From Actinomycetota bacterium (GTDB lineage: Bacteria > Actinomycetota > Actinomycetes > Streptosporangiales > Streptosporangiaceae), in NCBI GenBank assembly GCA_003541285.1, contig DPMS01000784.1, forward strand, positions 10,652-17,442: 6,791 nucleotides of DNA, written 5' to 3'. Below the pieces are notes generated by a model. That model was not told the DNA's origin, searched no databases, and saw only the letters and a list, made by a program, of their open reading frames with translations. Shown one piece after another: positions 1-5,609 of the stretch. Made by a program: the position numbers and the translations under genes. Numbering within the stretch: the first letter of the stretch is position 1; each line of letters opens with the position of its first letter.

Positions 1-513
1 GATGCCGTTCCGCAGGCGGTAGATCACGGCCCGCTCGGTGAACAGCGACGCCCAGCACCGGCTGACGTGCTGGAGGATCGCCGCCGGCCCCACGACGTTC
101 AGGTACGTGTCCTGCTGGCCGGCGAAGGATGCCGCCGGCAGGTCCTCTGCCGTCGCGCTGGATCGCACGGCGCAGGCGGCTTGCTCGCCGAGCTGGGCGA
201 GCGCGCGGGTGATCGCCGCCGCCAGATCGCCCGGGATGGCAATCCCTTCGATGGTCCGGCGGATCTCCGCGCTGAGCGTGCGGATCGCCTCCCGGTCATC
301 CGGGTTCAGGCGCGACAGCTGGTCGAGCCGATCGCCGATCGACGGCGCTTCCGCCATGATCCGCCGGAAGGCATCCGTCGTCACGCAAAACCCAGCCGGC
401 ACCCGGATGCCTTCGATCCGCGACAGCCCGCCCAGGCGCGCGGCCTTGCCGCCAACGACCGCGACCTGCGTCTCGTCAACCTCTTGCAGATCCAGCACGT
501 ACTGCTCGATCAT
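1..513 (-). CDS. rph: Rifamycin phosphotransferase, N-terminal 171 residues (runs off the left edge)
   Basis: The translation opens MIEQYVLDLQEVDE and carries the features of the N-terminal ATP-grasp domain of rifampin phosphotransferase, a cytosolic dikinase-like enzyme that inactivates rifamycins by phosphorylating the ansa-chain hydroxyl using ATP. Visible landmarks are the VGGK loop (residues 20-23, Lys23), the VPAGFCVTT segment (38-46), and the RSSATAEDLPAASFAGQ block (117-133, with Arg117), followed by DTYLN, CWASLFTERA and IYRLRN. PEP synthase shares the fold, but the run from RSSATAEDLP through CWASLFTERA agrees closely with Rph proteins as I remember them, so Rph is preferred. The ATG at 513-511 is preceded by GGAGG six bases upstream, which fixes the start. 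The frame is open to base 1; the rifamycin-binding and His-swivel domains lie outside the window. The gene lies downstream of an RAE and overlaps the preceding frame by ATGA. Confidence 0.93.
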   Translation of the reverse strand, partial: MIEQYVLDLQEVDETQVAVVGGKAARLGGLSRIEGIRVPAGFCVTTDAFRRIMAEAPSIGDRLDQLSRLNPDDREAIRTLSAEIRRTIEGIAIPGDLAAAITRALAQLGEQAACAVRSSATAEDLPAASFAGQQDTYLNVVGPAAILQHVSRCWASLFTERAVIYRLRNGI

Positions 514-770
514 CGCGATACCTCCGAGGCAGCCGTGCTCCGTCGCCCTGCACAGGCCGGTCGGATCACCGGCGCCTCGAGCTGTGCCGAACCTCTTGCT
601 GGGCACGTCCTCATCTCTGGCTGGCTTCCCTCTGACGAGCCGGCCGGCCGCCGCGCCCGGCCGGGCGGCGCGCACCCCCGCACCTCCGCGTCAGGCGCCC
701 GCAACTGCACCGCCAATCTCATCAGCGGTTCGAGGTCGCCGCGTCCCCCGTACATCGACAACACACCCAC
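510..770 (-). pseudogene. GT1-family glycosyltransferase N-terminal stub, possibly a former rifamycin glycosyltransferase
   Basis: From the GTG at 770 the frame reads MGVLSMYGGRGDLEPLM and continues RLAVQLRAPDAEVRGCAPP. This is the first beta strand, glycine-rich loop and first helix of macrolide/antibiotic-type GT1 glycosyltransferases (family pattern V-L-x-x-x-G-S-R-G-D-V-x-P-L, then L-A-x-x-L-R-x-x-G-x-x-V-R-x-C-A-P-P). After residue 38 the similarity stops and the rest is Arg/Pro/Ser-rich with no family motif. The frame closes after 86 residues, whereas intact enzymes are about 400, so the sugar-donor domain is gone. The gene sits between an RAE and rph. RAE-linked rifamycin glycosyltransferases (rgt) are known, so a dead rgt is a reasonable inference, but the substrate cannot be told from 38 residues. 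The TGA overlaps the rph ATG, so the relic may survive as a coupled leader frame. Confidence 0.7.
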
Positions 771-817
771 GTCGTGCCCCCCATTTCCTCGCCGGTGCTG
801 TGTCCGGCCGCCAATTC

Positions 818-843
818 TGCGGCAAGACCCGGGTCTTGCCGCA
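818..843. repeat. Perfect 26-bp palindrome nested with the RAE
   Basis: The left arm TGCGGCAAGACCC and the right arm GGGTCTTGCCGCA are exact reverse complements with no spacer. The right arm is the first 13 bases of the RAE, so the element is accompanied by an inverted copy of more than half of itself. It could form a cruciform or offer two overlapping binding half-sites. Confidence 0.75.
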
Positions 844-849
844 AGCCCC
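831..849 (-). promoter_or_regulatory. Rifamycin-associated element (RAE)
   Basis: The plus strand reads GGGTCTTGCCGCAAGCCCC, a 19-bp dyad of the form GGG-N-CTTGC-S-GCAAG-N-CCC. On the minus strand it reads GGGGCTTGCGGCAAGACCC, which agrees, as I recall the consensus, at all but about one base with the RAE found upstream of rph and other rifamycin-resistance genes in actinomycetes. That element is known to be needed for rifamycin-induced expression. It stands 61 bp upstream of the glycosyltransferase stub and about 318 bp upstream of rph, both reading away from it, so it most likely controls that transcript. The identification rests on the match and on the linkage to rph. Confidence 0.86.
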
Positions 850-856
850 CCGGTGC

Positions 857-862
857 GCTATA
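857..862 (-). promoter_or_regulatory. Putative -10 box of the RAE/rph transcript
   Basis: The minus strand reads TATAGC here, 7 bp before the RAE in the direction of transcription. Position fits a -10 box, with transcription starting near or inside the RAE. No good -35 hexamer lies at the usual 16-18 bp (CTCACT at 17 bp is poor), so the promoter would depend on an activator or extended contacts. This is inferred from position and the hexamer only. Confidence 0.35.
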
Positions 863-872
863 CGTTAGAAGT

Positions 873-896
873 GGCAAGGAGTGAGATCTTCTTGCC
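873..896. repeat. Inverted repeat beside the RAE promoter
   Basis: GGCAAG (873-878) and CTTGCC (891-896) are exact inverted arms separated by 12 bp. It straddles the place where a -35 element for the leftward promoter would lie, so an operator role is possible. The arms share the GCAAG/CTTGC words of the RAE but with a different spacing. Confidence 0.4.
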
Positions 897-932
897 TTTA
901 CTTTTGCCGTCCGCCGCGGGCTGAGATCCTTC

Positions 933-1019
933 GACCGCCCGGAGCGTGCCGGGTACCTCCGGCGGGTGCCGGACCCCCACGACCGCCGCAGCGCCCTGGC
1001 ACTCTCAGCCGCCGGTCGC
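933..1019 (+). pseudogene. MarR-family regulator fragment (recognition-helix end and wing)
   Basis: Frame 933 reads DRPERAGYLRRVPDP followed by HDRRSALALSAAGR. This matches the most conserved stretch of MarR-type winged-helix repressors (D-R-L-E-x-x-G-Y/L-V-x-R-x-P-D-P-x-D-R-R-x-x-x-L-x-L-T-x-x-G-R), namely the end of the DNA-recognition helix and the beta wing. The N-terminal dimerisation helix and first HTH helix are not seen upstream, where RAE promoter DNA lies, and no C-terminal helices follow. In the same frame the sequence passes directly into a membrane-protein relic. Only about 29 residues of a roughly 150-residue family remain, so it cannot work as a regulator. The DRRxxxL wing motif makes the family call fairly specific. 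Confidence 0.62.
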
Positions 1020-1424
1020 CACGGCCGCGTCGCCCGGGTGGGGTTGGCCAGCGTGATCGCCGGTCAGCTCATCATCGCCGCGGCCGAGGTGATCTGGCCG
1101 GGCAACCGGGGACCTCGGCGACGTGCTGTTCAGCGTCTCCCCGATCCTGACCGGGGCCGGCCTGGTCACCGCCGGCGTGGCCATCATCCGCGCGGGAGCC
1201 TGTGCCCGGCCGTCCCGGTTCCTGCCGCTCACGCCCGGCGTGTACACCATCCTCGTGCCGATCCCGGTGATGATCGCCTCGAGCGCCCGCCAGCGCCGCT
1301 GGCGCTCTGGACCATCGAGGGCTGGGACATGCTGTGGTTCGTACTCAGCACCAGCCTCCTGCGCTTCACCCCCAGCGCCGTTCCGAGCGACCCGGCAATG
1401 GCAAAGATCACCAGTCCTACCTGA
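1020..1424 (+). pseudogene. Multi-pass membrane protein remnant with two frameshifts
   Basis: Three pieces in alternating frames join into one hydrophobic protein. The first (to about 1110) reads RVGLASVIAGQLIIAAAEVI. The second, one base on, begins GDLGDVLFSVSPILTGAGLV and continues to PLTPGVYTILVPIPVMIAS. The third, back in the first frame from about 1285, has PLALWTIEGWDMLWFVLST and ends SPT at a TGA. Together they give about four membrane spans. The first shift coincides with a GGGG run (1108-1111): dropping one G restores frame. The second lies about 1280-1290. The pieces resemble small uncharacterised actinobacterial integral membrane proteins; I cannot name a family. No start of its own is visible, because the 5' end abuts the MarR fragment. 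Two offsetting single-base shifts could also be sequencing errors. Confidence 0.65.
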
Positions 1425-1852
1425 CCGCACATCCTGTGAGGTGAAGACAAGGGCACTGGTTCAAGTTTCTCCCTGGCGGCAGGAAAACGTCTGCTCAGCG
1501 TGGCCTGCGGACCCTGGGCGGGCGGGACAGGCAAGATCGTCTGACCGTCAGCTGACCGCCGTTCTGGACGTAGAGAATTGGCACCCAGCCTCACGGATTG
1601 ATCTTCGATGGCACGTCGGCCGGCGTGGCGGATCGCGCCGGTTGAACCGGCGGGAGCACACCTGCGGTCCTAAGCCCGGCAACGAGCGGGGGCGCGCCTG
1701 GCCAGGGGTTCGCTCGGGTCCGGTCAGTGATGGACGGCGGGTATCGCTGCGGCGATGACCCGCAGGGGCACTGCCGCGACGGCCTGGGGCTACCCTGCCA
1801 CCGGGGCGCGCCACTCGGCGCGCGAGCATCCCCCGCCTTAAGGGGGCGCACG
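1425..1852. other. Stretch without a recognisable gene
   Basis: All six frames were read across these 428 bp. Open frames exist on both strands, but their products are Arg/Pro/Gly/Ser-rich with no family motif, which is normal for spurious frames in GC-rich DNA. No RNA gene or insertion-sequence end was recognised. A short CCTTAAGG palindrome with C/G flanks (about 1830-1846) lies just before the start of the hydrolase relic and includes its GGGGG Shine-Dalgarno-like run. Confidence 0.6.
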
Positions 1853-2615
1853 GTGGCGGATCGGGCAGTGACGTTGTCCGATGGCATGGACATCTCATAC
1901 CTCGATGCCGGCGCTCCCGGTGGCGACGTGGTGCTCTACTTCCACGGCACGCCCAGCTCCCGGATGCAGGCAGCGGGTCCGGTTGACGCCGCCGCCGCTC
2001 AGCTCGGCCTGCGGATTATCGCTCTTGACCGCCCGGGCTGCGGCGGCTCCTCGTTCGCGCGGTACCGGGTCGCCGACTACCCCGCCATCGTCGCCCGTTT
2101 CGCCGATTCCCTGTAGCACGGCACCTTCCGGCTTCCCTGGCGTGCGGCAGACCTGGGGCAAGCAAGACCGGCGGCTGTACACCATGGCGGCCAAGGCACC
2201 GTGGATTCTGTGGGCATGGATGGCCAAGACCGCCCGCGACCTCAGACGAGACCCCGGCCGGATGCTGAAGCTGCTTCCGCAGATGCCACCTGCGGACGAG
2301 CAGGCGGTCCAGCGCGCGGACGTCCGAGCGGTGATCCAGGCGATGAGCACTGAGGCGTTTCGGCAGGGTGGGCGCGGCGCCGCGCACGACTTGCGGCTGG
2401 AAGCGCTTCCCTGGGGCATCAGCCTGGAGTCGATCACGGCCCCGGTGGATGTCTGGCACGGCCAGGACGACACGATCGTCAGAATCGAGCAGGCCGAGAT
2501 CCTCGCCGCAGCCATACCGGGCGCACAGCGGCACTTCCTGGCCGGCCACGGCCACTTTTCCTTGGTTTTCACCCACGCCGTCAGCTATCTCGAACCCTTC
2601 CGCACCGCAGCGTGA
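1853..2615 (+). pseudogene. Alpha/beta hydrolase lacking the nucleophile-elbow segment
   Basis: From the GTG at 1853 (GGGGG run 6-11 bp upstream) the first 87 residues are the start of an alpha/beta-hydrolase: MDISYLDAG (12-20), VVLYFHGTPSSR (26-37, oxyanion loop) and ALDRPGCGGSS (57-67). A TAG at 2114 ends this frame. The C-terminal half resumes in another frame from about 2176 to the TGA at 2613 and includes cap-domain helices (AFRQGGRGAAHDL), the acid-loop motif WHGQDDTIV (Asp codons at 2466 and 2469) and the catalytic-His region GHGHFSL (2544-2561). The segment between, which should hold beta strand 5 and the G-x-S-x-G serine, is missing in all forward frames. About 35-40 residues appear deleted, plus a frame change. 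With no nucleophile and a stop after 87 codons, it is inactive. Confidence 0.85.
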
Positions 2616-2894
2616 GCTGCACTCACTGTCGCCCGGTGTCCGAGGCGCCGGCCCGGCAGCCCTCGCCGGCCGGCACGAGTGCGCCCGCCTCCGCCGGTCG
2701 CCCGGGCCCGCGTTGGCGGTGATGGCCGGCGTCATGGGGCATGTCGGCAACATCCTTCCGCTCACCTACCTGACCCGCATCCAGGCACCGCGCCGACGCA
2801 CGATTCGTGGGGTCGGTTTCCCCGCCGATGGGCCTGGTGGATGGGTGGCCTTGGGCCCTGGTTTGGGGTCATCCCGGAATTGCACGCTCTGATT

Positions 2895-3482
2895 GTGTCC
2901 AAGGATCGTGGGGCGCCGGGAGCGGCTACGCGTGGCCGGGGGGCCTGGCTGCCGCCGCGGTGGTTTGTCGTGCTGTTCTGGCACGGTCATCGCGCGCTGG
3001 TGCGCGTGACGGACGGCCGGCTGGGTTTGTGGCGGCCCAAGCCCGGTGGCTGGGGGGCGCTGCGGCTCACCACGACGGGCCGGCGGAGCGGGCGGCCGCG
3101 GCAGGTCGTCGTCGGCTACTTCGAGGACGGCCGCAACCTGATCACGATGGCGATGAACGGGTGGGGGGTGGCCGAACCCGGGTGGTGGCTGAACCTGCAG
3201 GCTCATCCCGGCGCCACCGCCCAGACCCGCGACGGAACACGGCAGGTCCGTGCGCGCCGTGCACAGGGAGACGAGCGCGAGCGGCTGTGGTCCCGCTGGG
3301 CCGGGATCGACAAGAACCTCGACGCCTACGCCGCGCGGCGGCCAGCCGAAACCGCCGTGGTCGTGCTCGAGCCACCAGACACGGCCGGCCCAGCAGCCGG
3401 ACCCGGCCCAGCAGCCGGGCCGGCAGCCGGGCCCGGGCCGGCCGCCCGGCCCGCGGTTTGGCCAGAAGGCGGCGCGCCATGA
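2895..3482 (+). CDS. F420-dependent nitroreductase/quinone reductase family protein (DDN family)
   Basis: The 195-residue product has the core of deazaflavin (F420)-dependent reductases, split beta-barrel cytosolic or membrane-associated enzymes that pass hydride from F420H2 to quinones or nitro compounds. Landmarks are PPRWFVVLFWHGHRAL (20-35), LRLTTTGRRSGRPR (56-69, the T-x-G-R-x-S-G-x-x-R cofactor-phosphate motif), GYFEDGRNL (74-82), NGWGVAEPGWWLNLQAHP (88-105) and NLDAYAARRPAETAVVVLEP (141-160). The GTG at 2895 is chosen because family members begin shortly before the PPRW segment; its Shine-Dalgarno site is weak. The frame is open upstream and an ATG at 2841 would add 18 residues. Nothing identifiable fills 2616-2894. 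The tail (163-186) is an Ala-Gly-Pro repeat unlike the family core. The stop overlaps the next start as ATGA, suggesting an operon. It is the only gene in the central block that looks undamaged; the substrate is unknown. Confidence 0.85.
   Translation: MSKDRGAPGAATRGRGAWLPPRWFVVLFWHGHRALVRVTDGRLGLWRPKPGGWGALRLTTTGRRSGRPRQVVVGYFEDGRNLITMAMNGWGVAEPGWWLNLQAHPGATAQTRDGTRQVRARRAQGDERERLWSRWAGIDKNLDAYAARRPAETAVVVLEPPDTAGPAAGPGPAAGPAAGPGPAARPAVWPEGGAP
3385..3441 (+). repeat. 18-bp tandem repeat encoding the Ala-Gly-Pro tail
   Basis: CCGGCCCAGCAGCCGG occurs at 3385-3400 and again at 3403-3418, giving an 18-bp period. A degenerate third unit follows to about 3441. It codes for AGPAAGPGPAAGP-type sequence at the C-terminus of the F420-type reductase. 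Repeats of this kind expand and contract by slippage, so the tail length may vary between strains. Confidence 0.7.
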
Positions 3483-4016
3483 GATCACGTGACGTCCGGG
3501 CCACGACCGCCGGGCTGTTGTTCATCGCAGCGACGGCCACGAGCCTTGTGGCCACTGCGTTCCGGGGCTCGCTCCTCAACGGGCCCAACTTCCTGGCCGC
3601 TGTGTGCATCAGAACCTGCTGCTGGCGGCGATGCTGGTCAGCCTGCCCGGCCAGCTCACGGCCGGCGCCCCGCACACGCGCCGGCTGACCTGGTACGGGA
3701 CCTGCGCGACTCCGCCAGCTGTGTGGGCGTCCTCGCCTTCTGCACCGGAGCCACGCTGTACTACCTCGTCTGCTACCGGTCACAGCTGATCCCCCGCTGG
3801 CTGTCGGTCTGGGGCCTCGCCGGCACGGCTCTTGGTCTCGCCGCCGGCCTGCTGGTCCTTTTCCAGTCCATCGCTGTGCCGTCCGGCACGCAGGTCGTGC
3901 TCAGCCTCCCCATCGGCGTGCAGGAGATGGTCCTGGCGGTGTGGCTGATCGTGAAGGGGTTCAGCCCGAAGGCGAAGGCACCGGCGCCGGCAGCGGCAGA
4001 GCCGACTCCAGCCTGA
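3479..4016 (+). pseudogene. DUF4386 membrane protein with internal deletion and frameshifts
   Basis: The ATG at 3479 overlaps the reductase stop (ATGA) and opens MRSRDVRATTAGLLFIAATA, then SLVATAFRGSLLNGPNFLAAV, the usual first membrane span of DUF4386 proteins. At about 3600 the family pattern moves to another frame (HQNLLLAAMLVSLPGQL), and from about 3695 to a third frame that carries the well-conserved C-terminal half: LRDSASCVGVLAFCTGATLYYLVCY, then SQLIPRWLSVWGLAGTALGL, VVLSLPIGVQEMVLAVWLIVKGF, and a TGA at 4014. The central spans, about 70 residues in the family, are reduced to about 25 unrelated ones, so there is a deletion as well as two frame changes. DUF4386 proteins are multi-span inner-membrane proteins of unknown role. 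The remaining frames cannot give a full protein. Confidence 0.82.
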
Positions 4017-4233
4017 GGTCACAACACCAGTCCCAGTCCACCGCTGCCGACGGGCCGCAACTAGGGGGCCGCGACGACGGTTACAGCATCCGCTCATCGG
4101 CTAGAGCGGGCGTCTGTCGGTCAATACCGACCAGCCCGCGGCTCACACAGATCATCCGTTCACGCGCGGCGTGGGCGGCCGACCAAGGAACTGGGGTCGG
4201 AGCGCCGAACGCGGCTATCTCCAGCCATATGCG

Positions 4234-4259
4234 AGAAGCCCTGGTGGGCAAGGGCTTCT
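4234..4259. terminator. GC-rich hairpin, possible bidirectional terminator
   Basis: AGAAGCCCT (4234-4242) and AGGGCTTCT (4251-4259) pair perfectly over 9 bp with an 8-base loop. It sits between two convergent transcription units. There is no U-tract on either side; actinomycete terminators often lack one. The role is inferred from structure and position. Confidence 0.45.
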
Positions 4260-4305
4260 GCGTCGTTGACATGGAGATAACGGCGGGAGTGCGCGCTTCG
4301 CTGAG

Positions 4306-4326
4306 CTGAGCGGTGACATCGCTCAG
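4306..4326 (-). terminator. Hairpin 34 bp past the macro-TIR stop
   Basis: CTGAGCG (4306-4312) and CGCTCAG (4320-4326) form a perfect 7-bp stem with a 7-base loop, directly downstream of the leftward macro-TIR gene. No T-run follows. It is a plausible terminator or 3'-end stabilising stem. Confidence 0.4.
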
Positions 4327-4359
4327 TGCGTATCGCAGGAGCGTCTGATCGGCGGACGG

Positions 4360-5406
4360 TCAGGGTGTCCGCCCGACCACGAACGCGGGGGGCCTGCCCA
4401 GAGGCGGTGCCTCTTCCTGTGCGCGGTAGATAATCCGCACCAGTTCATCTTGCATCGATGAGTCTTTGTGCCGAGCGGGCGGCCAGTGGAGGCAAAATAC
4501 AGCCTTAATGAAAGCAGGCATCCCTTCCGTGATATCTTCAGTGACCACGACGGGCACGAATTTGTCAGGATTGGACTGCTGTGACTGCAGCAGGTCGCCC
4601 TGGATTACCCGGATCTCCCAGCCGATTCCGCCATGCCGGCCGTCGGCCTTCTGCGCGTATAGCTGATCGCAGATGAGCAGCACCCTATCGGCCATAGCCA
4701 GCTCGTTACACATCCACTGCGCGACGTCCATTCCGGGGCGCAGGTGCCAGACGTCGAGCCGGGCGTCGATCCCGGCGGAGCGAAGATGGGCCGCCACGGC
4801 TTTGACCCATGCGGTGTGCTCGCTGGTGGACCTCGCATAGCTAATGAACACCCGGAGCGGGCGGTCCGCTACGGCGACCTTCCCGCTGTCTTCTGGCCGT
4901 AGCGTGCCCAGTTGCGAGTCGAGCAGCGTCTTGATCCTGCTGAAGATGAAGTCCTCGAGCACGAACAGGCGCAGGATAGCCCGGTCTGGAGCTGCGGACA
5001 GATATCCCCTGGCCAGGGCAACCGCTGATTCTGCGGGATCGAGATGACCAGCGCCTGTCCCGAGAAGCGGGCAGGCTATCCTGCCGACCCACGGATTCGA
5101 GCTGGCATACGAGCTGAGCCCACGGCCGATCTTCTCTATCACATCCACTGAGCTAGACCCCGGAGGGATCACGGAAGCCGCATACGCCGCAACCTGAGCG
5201 ATGTTGCTGGCGCGACCCAGATCGGCGAAGTCGATCTGCCCTGGCTCCATCTCCCGCAGCGGCTCCGGGATCCCGAAGGATCGCAGGCGATCCTCCACGA
5301 ACCACGTGATGGTGGGAATGGTCGAACAAGGTATGACGACGAGGTCGGAGGGGCCATCGAACATGTCACCCCTGATCAGTTCGACCTGGCCGCTCATCTC
5401 ACCCAT
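4360..5406 (-). CDS. Macro domain-TIR (SEFIR-like) fusion, probable immune effector
   Basis: This 348-residue protein has two domains. Residues about 8-157 form a divergent macro domain of the kind seen in Thoeris ThsA proteins: VELIRGDMFDGPSDLVVIPCS, FVEDRLRSFGIPEPL (36-50), ACPLLGTGAGHLDP (111-124). The usual NAANS motif is replaced by IPCSTIPTITWFVED. Residues about 184-330 are a TIR/SEFIR domain: RVFISYAR (185-192), LDVWHLRPGMD (217-227), ADRVLLIC (239-246) and GGIGWE (259-264). Glu264 is at the position of the catalytic NADase glutamate. Known TIR proteins of this type cleave NAD+ or make ADP-ribose signals, and macro domains bind ADP-ribose derivatives, so an abortive-infection sensor/effector is the natural inference. 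The ATG at 5406 is taken; Met4 is an alternative. Codon use is less GC-biased than in the left half. No ThsB-like partner is visible. Confidence 0.88.
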   Translation of the reverse strand: MGEMSGQVELIRGDMFDGPSDLVVIPCSTIPTITWFVEDRLRSFGIPEPLREMEPGQIDFADLGRASNIAQVAAYAASVIPPGSSSVDVIEKIGRGLSSYASSNPWVGRIACPLLGTGAGHLDPAESAVALARGYLSAAPDRAILRLFVLEDFIFSRIKTLLDSQLGTLRPEDSGKVAVADRPLRVFISYARSTSEHTAWVKAVAAHLRSAGIDARLDVWHLRPGMDVAQWMCNELAMADRVLLICDQLYAQKADGRHGGIGWEIRVIQGDLLQSQQSNPDKFVPVVVTEDITEGMPAFIKAVFCLHWPPARHKDSSMQDELVRIIYRAQEEAPPLGRPPAFVVGRTP

Positions 5407-5510
5407 TCACTATTAGCTCATCTGCGAAGTCTAGCCACATATGTCTGGTGCGTTCACGGCCGGCGCTTCCAGGCTGACGCGGCTGGCCGCGCTATCGCGC
5501 ATCCAAGCAT

Positions 5511-5539
5511 GGTATAGATCCATACCCTTCCCGGTACAA
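5511..5539 (-). promoter_or_regulatory. Possible promoter of the macro-TIR gene, with an imperfect dyad over the -10
   Basis: On the minus strand TTGTAC (5539-5534) is followed after exactly 17 bp by TATACC (5516-5511), which would start a leader of about 100 nt before the ATG at 5406. The -10 lies in an imperfect 16-bp dyad (GGTATAGATCCATACC, 5511-5526) that could be an operator. Spacing is ideal but the -35 match is only three of six, so support is modest. Confidence 0.33.
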
Positions 5540-5579
5540 GAACCGGATGGTGATTGGCGGCCTCCGTTGACGGGATCCG

Positions 5580-5597
5580 TGACCGGGGCTCGGGTCA
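5580..5597 (-). terminator. Short hairpin after the nucleotidyltransferase
   Basis: TGACC (5580-5584) and GGTCA (5593-5597) form a 5-bp stem with a GC-rich 8-base loop, 13 bp beyond the leftward gene's TAA. It lies between that stop and the putative macro-TIR promoter, consistent with separate transcription of the two genes. The stem is short, so the call is weak. Confidence 0.28.
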
Positions 5598-5609
5598 ACA
5601 CCACGGACT

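Larger units (their letters stand above)
4017..4359. other. Convergent intergenic region, no supported gene
   Basis: This 343-bp gap lies between the rightward DUF4386 relic and the leftward macro-TIR gene. A 63-codon leftward frame (4272-4081) has no recognisable motif or Shine-Dalgarno site and is not called. The only clear structures are two hairpins, listed separately. Confidence 0.55.

Noticed and set aside
38..924. Two long overlapping rightward open frames across the rph/RAE region
   Set aside because: They oppose the well-supported leftward rph and glycosyltransferase frames, are Arg/Pro/Ser-rich, contain no motifs and run through the RAE.
1591..1898. Leftward open frames of 100-116 codons in the gene-free stretch
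   Set aside because: Low-complexity Arg/Pro/Ser products, no Shine-Dalgarno site and no motif.
2016..2765. Leftward 249-codon open frame
   Set aside because: It is antisense to the hydrolase relic; its composition mirrors that gene's codons and no family pattern is present.
3385..3441. CRISPR-like array
   Set aside because: The repeats are contiguous with an 18-bp period, lack spacers and encode the tail of a protein.
2766..3488. Leftward 240-codon open frame
   Set aside because: It is antisense to the F420-type reductase, whose motifs are intact; the frame is a GC-bias shadow.
4234..4259. tRNA or attachment site at the 9-bp hairpin
   Set aside because: No cloverleaf, anticodon arm or TPsiC sequence could be built around it, and no second copy is visible in the window.
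4081..4272. Leftward 63-codon frame between the DUF4386 relic and macro-TIR
   Set aside because: No recognisable motif and no Shine-Dalgarno site; it includes the 9-bp hairpin, which argues for non-coding DNA.
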